Source: Pseudomonas sp. R5-89-07 (GTDB lineage: Bacteria; Pseudomonadota; Gammaproteobacteria; Pseudomonadales; Pseudomonadaceae). Taken from it: a DNA stretch of 64,000 nt. The notes under the pieces are model-generated. The model searched no databases, was not told the origin of the DNA, and worked only from the letters and a program-made list of their open reading frames with translations. The stretch is from assembly GCF_003851685.1 (NCBI RefSeq), contig NZ_CP027727.1, positions 4,278,001 to 4,342,000 on the forward strand, given 5' to 3'. Each line of letters starts with the position of its first letter. The stretch's first letter is position 1. A program made the translations under genes and the position numbers. Shown here one piece after another: positions 1-8,378 of this stretch.

Positions 1-795
1 GAAACCAAGTGCCGTGGCTGGCTCGACCGGCTCCGGCTGACCTTCGCCGTGCAGCCACAATTGGGCGTCATGGAACGCGCAGAATTCCTTCAGTACCTGC
101 ATGTCCGCGTCTGACAGCGGTGCCATGTGCCGAAGCAACACGGCGATGGACGACCCGCTGAACAGCTCCACGTGCCCCAACGCCTGCGGTTTGCTCAAGC
201 GGCGCAGCATGCCCGGCAGACGCTGCATGATCGGCTGCAAGGCCTGTACCAGCACCGGGCAATCATTGATGGCGACGATGTCCTGGCTGGCCACGGCACG
301 GAAACCCACCTCGAGGTGCTTCGCCTTGGCATCCCAACGTACCGCCACGCGGGCACGGCGGCGGTAGCCGAATTCCGGCCCGCTCAAGGGCGCGGCCCAT
401 TCTTGCGGTTCGACGCCGGCTACGCGGGACAATTGCTCGGCGAGCATGCGCTGTTTCAGCGCAAGCTGTTCGTGATGAGGCAGGTGCTGCACGCTGCAGC
501 CGCCACAACGGCCAACGTGGGCACAGGGTGCGGGGCGGCGCAGCTCGCTGGCGGTGAATACACGCTCGGTGCGCGCCTCAACCACCTTGCCGTGGGTGCC
601 GAGCACCCGTGCTTCCACCTCTTCGCCGGCCAGCGCACCATTGACGAACCAGGTGCGGCCTTCGAAGAACACGATGCCGCGACCGTCATTGGCCAGGCGT
701 TCGATGGTCAGGCGTTGCTTCTTGCCTACGGGGATCTGCGGGGCCCGGCTGCCGCCCGTCGGCTGGAAGCGCAGGCCTCTCTCGTGCTTGGCCAT
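1..795 (-). CDS. rlmD: 23S rRNA (uracil-1939-C5)-methyltransferase RlmD, C-terminus cut by window edge
   Basis: Methylates U1939 of 23S rRNA with S-adenosylmethionine in the cytoplasm. Only the first 265 codons lie in the window; the catalytic Rossmann domain is beyond the left edge. Translation from the ATG at 795 gives [15 protein letters not shown], then a TRAM-like beta-barrel (about residues 20-80), then the 4Fe-4S cysteine cluster [16 protein letters not shown] (about residues 90-105) typical of RlmD/TrmA-type enzymes. The start codon overlaps the cysM stop by one base (TGATG), so the two are translationally coupled. The cysM-rlmD order is the usual Pseudomonas arrangement. RlmC is a less likely alternative because of this context. 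Confidence 0.93.
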   Translation of the reverse strand, partial: MAKHERGLRFQPTGGSRAPQIPVGKKQRLTIERLANDGRGIVFFEGRTWFVNGALAGEEVEARVLGTHGKVVEARTERVFTASELRRPAPCAHVGRCGGCSVQHLPHHEQLALKQRMLAEQLSRVAGVEPQEWAAPLSGPEFGYRRRARVAVRWDAKAKHLEVGFRAVASQDIVAINDCPVLVQALQPIMQRLPGMLRRLSKPQALGHVELFSGSSIAVLLRHMAPLSDADMQVLKEFCAFHDAQLWLHGEGQPEPVEPATALGF

Positions 796-1697
796 CAGTT
801 GGGTTCGTCGAAGATGCCGGTCGACAGGTAGCGGTCGCCTCGGTCACAGATGATCGCGACGATCACCGCGTTTTCGACTTCCCTGGACAAGCGCAACATA
901 CCGGCCACGGCGCCACCGGACGACACGCCGCAGAAGATGCCTTCTTCACGGGCCAGGCGGCGGGTGGTGTCTTCGGCTTCACGCTGGGCCATGTCGATGA
1001 TGCGGTCCACCCGCGTGGCGTTGTAGATCTTCGGCAGGTACTCTTCAGGCCAGCGCCGGATACCGGGGATGGCTGCGCCTTCCATCGGTTGCAGGCCGAC
1101 GATCTGAATCGCCGGGTTCTGCTCCTTGAGGTAGCGCGAGTTACCCATGATGGTGCCGGTGGTGCCCATGGAGCTGACGAAATGGGTGATGGTGCCCTGG
1201 GTCTGGCGCCAGATTTCCGGGCCGGTGCTGGTGTAGTGCGCTTCGGGGTTATCCCCATTGGCGAACTGGTCCAGCACCACGCCACGGCCTTCGGCAGCCA
1301 TGCGTTCAGCCAGGTCACGCGCACCTTCCATGCCCTCGTCCTGGGTGACCAGCACAAGCTCGGCGCCATAGGCGGTCATTGCCGCCTTGCGCTCGGCACT
1401 GCCGTTGTCGGGCATGATCAGCACCATCTTGTAGCCTTTGATCGCGGCGGCCATGGCCAGGGCGATCCCGGTATTACCCGAGGTGGCTTCGATCAGCGTG
1501 TCGCCCGGCTTGATCTGCCCGCGCAGTTCGGCGCGGGTAATCATCGACAACGCCGGGCGGTCCTTGACGGAACCGGCGGGGTTGTTGCCCTCAAGCTTGA
1601 GCAACAGGGTATTGCTGGTTTCACCCGCCATGCGTTGCAAGCGGACCAGGGGTGTGTTGCCGACGCAATCGGCGATTGTGGGGTACTGCAAGGTCAT
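795..1697 (-). CDS. cysM: Cysteine synthase B (O-acetylserine sulfhydrylase B)
   Basis: PLP enzyme making L-cysteine from O-acetylserine and sulfide or thiosulfate; cytoplasmic. The 300-residue protein begins [20 protein letters not shown]. The PLP lysine is in [14 protein letters not shown] (about residue 40), followed by the substrate loop [16 protein letters not shown] and the phosphate-binding GTTGTIMG. The frame is open to an upstream ATG at 1763, but the start at 1697 gives the normal family N-terminus, so the 22 extra residues were left out. The gene ends in a one-base overlap with rlmD. CysK is the main alternative; the length and the SVKDRPA context favour CysM. Confidence 0.93.
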   Translation of the reverse strand: MTLQYPTIADCVGNTPLVRLQRMAGETSNTLLLKLEGNNPAGSVKDRPALSMITRAELRGQIKPGDTLIEATSGNTGIALAMAAAIKGYKMVLIMPDNGSAERKAAMTAYGAELVLVTQDEGMEGARDLAERMAAEGRGVVLDQFANGDNPEAHYTSTGPEIWRQTQGTITHFVSSMGTTGTIMGNSRYLKEQNPAIQIVGLQPMEGAAIPGIRRWPEEYLPKIYNATRVDRIIDMAQREAEDTTRRLAREEGIFCGVSSGGAVAGMLRLSREVENAVIVAIICDRGDRYLSTGIFDEPN

Positions 1698-1822
1698 GGC
1701 GTATTCGCAATCCAGACTGCGGGGGCGGACATCATACCGGGAAAGGTCGGCGGGCCATATCACGCAAAGTGCGGTGCTTATGGCTTATAGGAATAAGGCA
1801 GCGGTGTGGTGCCTATGAGGGC

Positions 1823-1910
1823 GCCATCGGGGGCAAGCCCCCTCCCACAGTTGATCGCGTTCCAACGTGAGCATGCGGTCGAATATGGAAGGGGGCTTGC
1901 CCCCGATGGC
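1823..1910. repeat. REP-type inverted pair
   Basis: Two oppositely oriented copies of the GGGGGCAAGCCCCCTCCCAC palindrome: arm one begins GCCATCGGGGGCAAGCC, arm two ends GGGCTTGCCCCCGATGGC. They are separated by about 37 bases, between the start of cysM and the 3' end of tapT. This is the two-REP unit (BIME) common in fluorescens-group Pseudomonas. It could act as transcript 3' structure for tapT. Confidence 0.85.
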
Positions 1911-1928
1911 CGCGCCTGGAAAAAAGAT

Positions 1929-2534
1929 CTAACCCAAATGCCCGTCGCCATGATTTTTCTGAAAAACCTCTTCACCCATTGCAGCGATCTGCCCCTCGAT
2001 AAGTGCTTCAAAGGGTTTGAGTAACGGCTCGAAAGATGCCGGCGCTTCCAATAACTGCAGCGCCTGCACAATCGCTTCGACCGTCGACAAGGCTCCAGGG
2101 CCCGGCGCCTTGCGCAGCCGATACCGGGAAACGCCGCCATCAGCCAAGGTCACACGGGGCAAGGCTGCCAGCAGCGGGTTCAGGTACAGCAGCTTGCGCG
2201 CCTTGCGCCACGTGCCATCGGGCACCACCAGCAACAGTGGCTGATCACCCGGCCCGTAGGTTTGCAAAGGCTGCGCATCATCGGCCGGAAACAACAACCG
2301 CGCCTGATACCCTGGCGGGTTCAATAAGGTCGCCAGGTCCTCGAACACCTCCCCCACCACCAACTGCGCATTGTTGAGCCCCAGCGCCGCCAACCGCGCC
2401 GTATTCAGCGCATGGTTGACCTCGCTGGGGTGCTGCAACAGCAACACGCGCGTACGGCTGTCGAGGCTGGGGATCAGCGCGCACAGGCAATGAGTGGTCG
2501 GCCTGAGGCAGCGCGGGCATTGGGGTCTGGACAT
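1929..2534 (-). CDS. tapT: DTW-domain tRNA-uridine aminocarboxypropyltransferase TapT
   Basis: Predicted to place the 3-amino-3-carboxypropyl group of S-adenosylmethionine on uridine 47 of tRNAs, as shown for E. coli TapT (YfiP). The 201-residue protein starts MSRPQCPRCLRPTTHCLC, giving paired cysteines of a small zinc site. The DTW signature appears here as VVPDGTWRKARKL (about residues 104-116). It is transcribed leftwards just after the LysR gene, with only five bases between, so the two may share a transcript. The downstream side is closed by a REP pair. Confidence 0.85.
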   Translation of the reverse strand: MSRPQCPRCLRPTTHCLCALIPSLDSRTRVLLLQHPSEVNHALNTARLAALGLNNAQLVVGEVFEDLATLLNPPGYQARLLFPADDAQPLQTYGPGDQPLLLVVPDGTWRKARKLLYLNPLLAALPRVTLADGGVSRYRLRKAPGPGALSTVEAIVQALQLLEAPASFEPLLKPFEALIEGQIAAMGEEVFQKNHGDGHLG

Positions 2535-2539
2535 GGTTT

Positions 2540-3433
2540 TCAGGCCTGGTTGAGCTGAGCTTTAAGTAGATCGCGAAAGGTCTGGATCAGCGGCTCGCGG
2601 CTTCGCCCACGGCGCATGATCATCGAAAACGGCGCCTGGTAGCCAAAGGTGGCCGGCAGCAGCACACGCAGGTCGCCCTTGTCGGCCCAGGCCTGGGCAT
2701 AGTGTTCGGGCAGGTAGCCAATGTAGGCGCCGGACAGCACCAGGATCAGTTGCGCCTCCATGCTTTCCACGGTCGCGGCGCTGTGCTTGAAGCCGTGGCG
2801 TGCGAGTTCGGCCTGGCTCCAATAGCCGCGACCCACCATGCGCTGTTGCGTAATCACTTGCTCGGGGATGCGTCGCTCATTGAACAAAGGGTGCCGGGTG
2901 CTGCAATACAGCCAGTGCTGCTCGCGGTACAACGGCATATAGATCAGCCCGCTCATGCGGTTGGAGAACGCGCCGATGGCCAGGTCCAGGCGGTTGTCCT
3001 GCACACCCAGTTGCAACTCATACGGGCTCATTACCGATAAATGCAGGTGCACTGCCGGGTGTTCCAGGCTGTAGGCGCCGATCACTTCGGCGAACGGCAA
3101 GGCTTTATCGCTGACGGTAGAGTCGAGCACGCCGAGCTTGAGCGTGCCGCGCAGCTCGCCCTTCAACGCGGCGGCGTACTGTTCGAAACCTTCCAGCTCG
3201 CCCAATAAACGCAAGGTTTCCTGATGAAACAGCTCGCCTTTGCTGGTCAGGCTGAAGCCGCCCCGACCGCGGTGGCACAGCACCAGCCCCAACGCCGATT
3301 CCAGTTGGCTCATGTAGGTGCTGATGGCCGACGTGGACAGGTTGAGTTCGTGCTGGGCATTGGCGAACCCCTGGTGCCGCACGACGCTGACGAAGATGCG
3401 CAGGAGTTTGAGGTCGGGCAAGGCGTTGGCCAT
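2540..3433 (-). CDS. gbuR: LysR-family regulator, probable GbuR
   Basis: 297-residue LysR-type regulator. It has an N-terminal winged helix-turn-helix (about residues 8-67, with AQHELNLSTSAISTYMSQLE) and a periplasmic-binding-protein-like effector domain (about 95-290). It is divergent from the guanidinobutyrase gene with 156 bases between. In P. aeruginosa the same arrangement encodes GbuR, the activator of gbuA that responds to 4-guanidinobutyrate. That role is inferred here from the neighbourhood. A 7-bp inverted repeat with a 12-base spacer in the shared upstream region is a candidate binding site. Confidence 0.82.
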   Translation of the reverse strand: MANALPDLKLLRIFVSVVRHQGFANAQHELNLSTSAISTYMSQLESALGLVLCHRGRGGFSLTSKGELFHQETLRLLGELEGFEQYAAALKGELRGTLKLGVLDSTVSDKALPFAEVIGAYSLEHPAVHLHLSVMSPYELQLGVQDNRLDLAIGAFSNRMSGLIYMPLYREQHWLYCSTRHPLFNERRIPEQVITQQRMVGRGYWSQAELARHGFKHSAATVESMEAQLILVLSGAYIGYLPEHYAQAWADKGDLRVLLPATFGYQAPFSMIMRRGRSREPLIQTFRDLLKAQLNQA

Positions 3434-3481
3434 AAGTTTTCCAGAAGCGCTCCTACATTTGAGCCGGAGTTTACCTAAGCC

Positions 3482-3507
3482 CTTAGTTTAGAAAAATCTG
3501 AACTAAG
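3482..3507. promoter_or_regulatory. Inverted repeat between gbuR and gbuA, candidate LysR operator
   Basis: CTTAGTT, twelve A-rich bases, then AACTAAG: perfect 7-bp arms with two further pairs possible after one mismatch. It lies 82 bases before the gbuA start and 48 bases before the gbuR start, the usual place for the recognition site of a divergent LysR pair. Function is inferred. Confidence 0.55.
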
Positions 3508-3589
3508 TATTTGCCTCTGCCGATTCTTCCCTTCCTGCGCTTTTCGCAGAATCGGCCCCTGATAAACAAAACAACGATGAGGCAATCCC

Positions 3590-4540
3590 GTGGACAAGAT
3601 TTTCCACCAACCACTGGGCGGCAACGAAATGCCGCGTTTCGCCGGCATCGCCACCATGATGCGCCTGCCCCACCTGCAGTCGGCCAAGGGCCTGGATGCA
3701 GCCTTTATCGGCGTGCCCCTGGACATCGGCACCTCGCTGCGCGCCGGCACCCGCTTCGGCCCTCGTGAAATCCGCGCCGAATCGGTGATGATCCGCCCCT
3801 ACAACATGGCCACCGGTGCGGCGCCGTTCGATTCGCTGTCGGTTGCCGATATTGGCGATGTGGCGATCAACACCTTCAACCTCCTCGACGCCGTGCGCAT
3901 CATCGAAGAAGCCTACGATGAAATCCTCGAGCACAACGTGATCCCCATGACCCTGGGCGGCGATCACACCATCACCCTGCCGATCCTGCGGGCCATCCAT
4001 AAGAAACACGGCAAGGTCGGGCTGGTGCACATCGATGCCCACGCCGACGTCAACGACCATATGTTCGGCGAAAAAATCGCCCACGGCACCACCTTCCGTC
4101 GCGCCGTGGAAGAGGGTTTGCTCGATTGCGACCGTGTGGTGCAGATCGGGCTGCGCGCCCAGGGCTACACCGCCGAAGACTTCAACTGGAGCCGCAAACA
4201 GGGCTTCCGCGTGGTCCAGGCCGAAGAATGCTGGCATCACTCTCTTGCGCCGTTGATGGCCGAAGTGCGCGAAAAAGTCGGCGGCGGCCCGGTCTACCTG
4301 AGCTTCGACATCGACGGCATCGACCCGGCCTGGGCGCCTGGCACCGGCACCCCGGAAATCGGCGGGCTGACCACCATCCAGGCAATCGAGATCATCCGTG
4401 GCTGCCAGGGCCTGGATTTGATTGGTTGCGACCTGGTAGAAGTTTCACCGCCGTACGACACCACCGGCAACACCTCGCTGCTCGGTGCCAACCTGCTGTA
4501 CGAGATGCTCTGCGTACTGCCCGGCGTGGCGCATCGCTGA
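3590..4540 (+). CDS. gbuA: Guanidinobutyrase (ureohydrolase/agmatinase family)
   Basis: Hydrolyses 4-guanidinobutyrate to 4-aminobutyrate and urea in arginine/agmatine catabolism. The 316-residue protein carries all manganese-binding motifs of the ureohydrolase fold: GGDHTI (about residue 125), DAHADVN (about 150) and SFDIDGIDP (about 242). A GTG start at 3590 is chosen because it gives MDKIFHQPLGGNEMPRF, as I recall for P. aeruginosa GbuA, with a GAGG ribosome site upstream. The stop overlaps the next ATG by one base, so the two genes are coupled. Guanidinopropionase (GpuA) and agmatinase are close relatives; the flanking genes favour GbuA. Confidence 0.88.
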   Translation: MDKIFHQPLGGNEMPRFAGIATMMRLPHLQSAKGLDAAFIGVPLDIGTSLRAGTRFGPREIRAESVMIRPYNMATGAAPFDSLSVADIGDVAINTFNLLDAVRIIEEAYDEILEHNVIPMTLGGDHTITLPILRAIHKKHGKVGLVHIDAHADVNDHMFGEKIAHGTTFRRAVEEGLLDCDRVVQIGLRAQGYTAEDFNWSRKQGFRVVQAEECWHHSLAPLMAEVREKVGGGPVYLSFDIDGIDPAWAPGTGTPEIGGLTTIQAIEIIRGCQGLDLIGCDLVEVSPPYDTTGNTSLLGANLLYEMLCVLPGVAHR

Positions 4541-4962
4541 TGAGCGTGCCCGCGGTGCTCAAGGCTGCGGCGGCGCTGGTCCGGGCCTTCGCTCGCAACG
4601 ACCGCGCCGCTTACTTCGGCGCGTTCACGGCCGATGCAAGTTTTGTGTTCCACCCCCTCCCCCAGCCGCTGCTCAGCCGCGATGCCTACCAGGCGTTGTG
4701 GGACAACTGGCGTCGGGACGAGGGGTTCGAGGTGCTCTCGTGCACCTCGAGCAACGCCTTTGTCAGCCTGCAGGGTGACGTGGCGATTTTCATGCATGAC
4801 GTGGCCACCGAGCTGCGCATGAACGGGGAGCATTACTTCAGCCAGGAACGCGAGACCATCGTCTTCACACGGCAAGGGTCGCGCACAGAACAACAACAAG
4901 GCCTGTGGCTGGCCTGTCACGAACATTTGTCCGCTATGCCGGAAGGGCTGCCGCCCCCTTAG
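4540..4962 (+). CDS. NTF2/SnoaL-like small protein of the gbu operon
   Basis: 140-residue protein beginning MSVPAVLKAAAALVRAF. The pattern of an N-terminal helix pair, a FHPLPQPLLSRDAYQALW segment and later beta-strands (VAIFMHDVATELRMNG, QERETIVFTRQ) suggests the NTF2-like cone fold. Such proteins may bind a small ligand or act as accessory subunits. No catalytic residues can be assigned. The ATG overlaps the gbuA stop and the permease gene follows after 21 bases, so it is the second gene of the operon. A gene occupies the same place in the P. aeruginosa gbu locus as I recall it. Function unknown. Confidence 0.72.
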   Translation: MSVPAVLKAAAALVRAFARNDRAAYFGAFTADASFVFHPLPQPLLSRDAYQALWDNWRRDEGFEVLSCTSSNAFVSLQGDVAIFMHDVATELRMNGEHYFSQERETIVFTRQGSRTEQQQGLWLACHEHLSAMPEGLPPP

Positions 4963-4983
4963 CCAATGTGATCGGAGCTGATC

Positions 4984-6555
4984 ATGAATAATAAAAACAA
5001 CCAAAACAGTATTCGCACCATAGAAACCAACGGGGTCGAACAGATCCCCGACCACGAACGCACCGCCGCCCCCAAGGATCTGTTCCGGCTGATCTTCGGC
5101 GGTGCCAATACCTTTGCCACTGCGGTGCTGGGCGCCTTCCCGGTGTTGTTCGGCCTGTCGTTCCAGGCCGGGGTCTGGGCGATTGTGCTGGGCGTGCTGG
5201 TGGGCGCGGTGATCCTGGCGCCCATGGGCCTGTTCGGACCGATCAACGGTACCAACAACGCCGTGTCTTCCGGCGCGCATTTCGGCGTGCATGGGCGGAT
5301 TGTCGGCTCGTTTCTGTCGTTGTTGACGGCAATTGCCTTCTTCTCACTGTCGGTGTGGAGTTCCGGCGATGCGCTGGTGGGCGGTGCGAAACGTCTGATC
5401 GGCCTGCCGGAGTCCGACCTGACCCTGGGCCTGGCCTACGGCGTCTTCGCCGTGCTGGTGCTGACGGTATGCATCTATGGCTTTCGCTTCATGCTGTGGG
5501 TCAACCGGATTGCGGTGTGGGCCGCGAGCCTGTTGTTCCTGCTGGGGATCTTCGCCTTTGCGCCAGCCTTCGACAGCCACTTCTCCGGCAGCGTCGCCCT
5601 CGGCCAGAGCGGTTTCTGGGCGGCGTTTATCGGCGCTGCACTGGTAGCGATGAGCAACCCGATTTCCTTCGGCGCGTTCCTCGGCGACTGGTCGCGCTAC
5701 ATCCCGCGACACACCCCCAAGCGCAGGATCATGCTGGCGGTGATCCTGGCCCAGCTCGCCACCTTGATTCCCTTTCTGTTCGGCCTGGCTACCGCGACCA
5801 TCGTGGCCGTCAAGGCACCGGACTACATCGCAAGCAACAACTATGTGGGCGGTTTGCTGGCGGTGGCGCCGAACTGGTTTTTCCTGCCGGTGTGCCTGAT
5901 TGCGGTGATCGGCGGCATGTCCACTGGCACCACCTCGCTGTATGGCACCGGGCTGGACATGTCCAGCGTGTTTCCGCGCCTGCTGTCGCGGGTCAAGGCC
6001 ACGCTGCTGATCGGGGTAATGTCGATTGCCTTCATCTTTATCGGACGTTTCGCCGCCAACCTGGTGCAGAGCGTGTCGACCTTCGCCGTGCTGATCATCA
6101 CCTGCACCACGCCCTGGATGGTGATGATGATCATCGGCCTGATCGTACGCAGAGGCTTTTATTGCCCGGATGACCTGCAGGTGTTCACCCGTGGCGAAAC
6201 CGGCGGCCGCTACTGGTTCAGCCATGGCTGGAACTGGCGCGGGCTGGGGGCCTGGATCCCGAGCGCGCTGGTGGGCCTGTGCTTCGTCAACTTGCCGGGG
6301 CAGTTTGTCGGGCCGTTGGGCAACCTGGCCGAGGGCATCGACATCAGCCTGCCGGTGACGCTGGGCCTGGCCTCGGTGGTGTACCTGAGCCTGCTGCGGC
6401 TGTTTCCGGAACCGACCGCCGTCTATGGCCCGACGTATGTGGCGAGGGCGCTTGCTCCCGCTGGACTGCGACGCGGTCCTGAAAAAGCCGGCTCCAGCTT
6501 CGCTGTCGAACGGGAGCAAGCGCCCTCGCCACAGCAAGCGCCTTCTGCACAATAA
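4984..6555 (+). CDS. NCS1-type purine-cytosine permease family transporter with REP-encoded tail
   Basis: Inner-membrane cation symporter of the NCS1 (cytosine/purine permease) family, 523 residues with about 12 hydrophobic segments. The N-terminal part has ANTFATAVLGAFPVLFGLSF and GPINGTNNAVSSGAHFGVHG, matching the substrate-site helices of this family. In the gbu operon it may import guanidino compounds or a nucleobase-like substrate; the substrate is inferred only from context. The last 35-40 residues (after EPTAVYGPTYVA) are translated from a REP pair at 6439-6532 and do not look like family sequence, so the ancestral C-terminus was probably shorter. Confidence 0.8.
   Translation: MNNKNNQNSIRTIETNGVEQIPDHERTAAPKDLFRLIFGGANTFATAVLGAFPVLFGLSFQAGVWAIVLGVLVGAVILAPMGLFGPINGTNNAVSSGAHFGVHGRIVGSFLSLLTAIAFFSLSVWSSGDALVGGAKRLIGLPESDLTLGLAYGVFAVLVLTVCIYGFRFMLWVNRIAVWAASLLFLLGIFAFAPAFDSHFSGSVALGQSGFWAAFIGAALVAMSNPISFGAFLGDWSRYIPRHTPKRRIMLAVILAQLATLIPFLFGLATATIVAVKAPDYIASNNYVGGLLAVAPNWFFLPVCLIAVIGGMSTGTTSLYGTGLDMSSVFPRLLSRVKATLLIGVMSIAFIFIGRFAANLVQSVSTFAVLIITCTTPWMVMMIIGLIVRRGFYCPDDLQVFTRGETGGRYWFSHGWNWRGLGAWIPSALVGLCFVNLPGQFVGPLGNLAEGIDISLPVTLGLASVVYLSLLRLFPEPTAVYGPTYVARALAPAGLRRGPEKAGSSFAVEREQAPSPQQAPSAQ
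6439..6532. repeat. REP-type inverted pair inside a coding region
   Basis: GTGGCGAGGGCGCTTGCTCC at the left and the complementary GGGAGCAAGCGCCCTCGCCAC at the right, with 50 bases between. Both arms are in frame with the permease gene and are translated as its C-terminal tail. Arm sequences match the GGCGAGGGAGCTTGCTCCC class found elsewhere in the window. Confidence 0.85.
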
Positions 6556-6578
6556 AAAATAATCGGAGACTCGCCGTC

Positions 6579-7961
6579 ATGGCTTTGGATTTATTCGTCG
6601 TACTCATCTACGCCGCCGGCATGCTCGTGCTCGGCTACTACGGCATGCGCCGCGCCAAGACTCACGAAGACTACCTGGTCGCCGGGCGCAACCTCGGCCC
6701 CTCGCTGTACATGGGCACCATGGCCGCCACGGTGCTGGGCGGCGCCTCCACCGTCGGCACCGTGCGCCTGGGCTATGTGCACGGTATTTCCGGTTTCTGG
6801 CTGTGTGCTGCGCTAGGCGCGGGGATCATTGCGCTGAATCTGTTCCTGGCCAAGCCGCTGTTGAAGCTGAAAATCTTCACCGTCACCCAGGTCCTGGAAA
6901 AGCGCTACAACCCCATGGCCCGCCAGGCCAGTGCAGTGATCATGCTGGCCTACGCGCTGATGATCGGCGTGACCTCGATCCTGGCCATCGGCACCGTCCT
7001 GCAAGTGCTGTTCGGCCTGCCGTTCTGGGTCTCGGTGCTGCTCGGCGGTGGCGTGGTCGTGGTGTATTCGACCATCGGCGGCATGTGGTCGCTGACCCTG
7101 ACCGATATCGTGCAGTTCGTGATCAAGACCGTCGGGTTGATGTTCATCCTGCTGCCGATCTGCCTGTACCGCGTCGGTGGCTGGGATGAACTGGTGGCCA
7201 AGCTGCCGGCCTCGAGCTTCAGCTTTAGCGCCATCGGCTGGGACACGATCATCACTTACTTCATGATCTACTTCTTCGGCATCCTGATCGGCCAGGACAT
7301 CTGGCAGCGCGTATTCACCGCCCGCGACGAAAAAGTCGCCCAGTACGCAGGCACCTTCGCCGGGTTCTATTGCATTCTTTACGGCCTGGCGTGCGCCTTG
7401 ATCGGCATGGCAGCGCACGTGCTGCTTCCGGACCTGGACAACGTCAACAACGCGTTTGCGGCCATCGTCAAAGCCTCGCTGCCCGACGGTATTCGCGGCC
7501 TGGTGATTGCCGCTGCCCTGGCGGCGATGATGTCAACCGCCAGCGCCGGCTTGCTCGCCGCCTCCACCGTGCTGACCGAAGACCTGCTGCCCCGCCTGCG
7601 CGGTGGCAAACAGTCGAGCCTGGGCATCAACCGCTGGTTCACCCTGCTGACCGGCGTGGCGGTGCTGGGTATCGCACTGGTGGTGAACGATGTGATCAGT
7701 GCCTTGACCCTGGCCTATAACCTGCTGGTAGGCGGCATGCTGGTGCCGTTGATCGGCGCGATCTTCTGGAAGCGTGCAACCACCTCTGGGGCGATCACGT
7801 CCATGACCCTGGGCTTCGTGACCGCGCTGGTCTTCATGTTCAAGGATGGGTTGGATGCGAACACCCCGATTTACTACAGCCTCGCGGTGGCATTGGCGAG
7901 TTTTGTGCTGGTGAGTGTGTTGTCGCGTAAACCGGGGGCGGTGGTGGTGGGGGCGGTTTGA
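6579..7961 (+). CDS. Sodium:solute symporter (SSS family)
   Basis: 460-residue integral membrane carrier with about 13 hydrophobic segments. It opens with MALDLFVVLIYAAGMLVLGYYGMRRA and a GRNLGPSLYMGTMAATVLGG segment typical of SSS proteins, whose first broken helix binds sodium and substrate. The sequence AALAAMMSTASAGLLAASTV near residue 310 is the conserved sodium-site helix region. It starts 23 bases after the NCS1 gene and completes the gbu operon (regulator, enzyme, small protein, two permeases), an order I recall from P. aeruginosa PA1418-PA1422. Likely substrate is guanidinobutyrate or a related amine acid, by inference. Confidence 0.8.
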   Translation: MALDLFVVLIYAAGMLVLGYYGMRRAKTHEDYLVAGRNLGPSLYMGTMAATVLGGASTVGTVRLGYVHGISGFWLCAALGAGIIALNLFLAKPLLKLKIFTVTQVLEKRYNPMARQASAVIMLAYALMIGVTSILAIGTVLQVLFGLPFWVSVLLGGGVVVVYSTIGGMWSLTLTDIVQFVIKTVGLMFILLPICLYRVGGWDELVAKLPASSFSFSAIGWDTIITYFMIYFFGILIGQDIWQRVFTARDEKVAQYAGTFAGFYCILYGLACALIGMAAHVLLPDLDNVNNAFAAIVKASLPDGIRGLVIAAALAAMMSTASAGLLAASTVLTEDLLPRLRGGKQSSLGINRWFTLLTGVAVLGIALVVNDVISALTLAYNLLVGGMLVPLIGAIFWKRATTSGAITSMTLGFVTALVFMFKDGLDANTPIYYSLAVALASFVLVSVLSRKPGAVVVGAV

Positions 7962-7977
7962 GAGGAATGGAATTACC

Positions 7978-8001
7978 GTGGCGAGGGAGCTTGCTCCCGT
8001 C
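7978..8001. repeat. Single REP-type palindrome
   Basis: GTGGCGAGGGAGCTTGCTCCC sits 16 bases after the symporter stop. Unlike most copies in the window it has no full inverted partner nearby; the following GGCTGCCGGC stretch resembles the usual spacer, so the partner arm may have been lost. Confidence 0.65.
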
Positions 8002-8112
8002 CGACAGCGCAGCTGGCTGCCGGCTTCTTTTTAGTGCTGCATGGAACTCGCGCAGACAAGCCTGCTCGCCGCAACAAGCCGGCCCACACGAATCCTGAAT
8101 TGGGACTAGGAA

Positions 8113-8235
8113 TCAACGCCGACGGGGGCGGCGTTGCTCATCGTCGGTACGGATCGGTACCGGCTGCAGCGGAGGCTCGATCAAGCCCAGCGCAACGCCA
8201 AGGTCATGGAGCCAGGTTTGGATTTTCTCTTTCAT
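8113..8235 (-). CDS. Conserved small hypothetical protein (40 residues)
   Basis: A 40-residue ORF starting MKEKIQTWLHDLGVALGLIE, with a proline stretch (PPLQPVPIRT) and a basic end (QRRPRRR). The upstream AAAGGGGGC is a plausible ribosome site seven bases before the ATG. The frame is open further upstream, but this ATG with its ribosome site is the most likely start. The N-terminal half could form an amphipathic helix. I believe similar short ORFs occur in other Pseudomonas, but cannot search. Function unknown; downstream of it lies only the single REP after the symporter gene. Confidence 0.5.
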   Translation of the reverse strand: MKEKIQTWLHDLGVALGLIEPPLQPVPIRTDDEQRRPRRR

Positions 8236-8378
8236 GGTTTGCCCCCTTTGAGGGTAATGCTGGCAGGCGCCTGTTCTGTCGCCCTTTCCTACACTGATAG
8301 TAGCCCTAAGTCCTACGTATTGCTTGCGCGAAACCACAACGAACTATTACTGAATGGATCTGAATCCTGTCGGATCGT

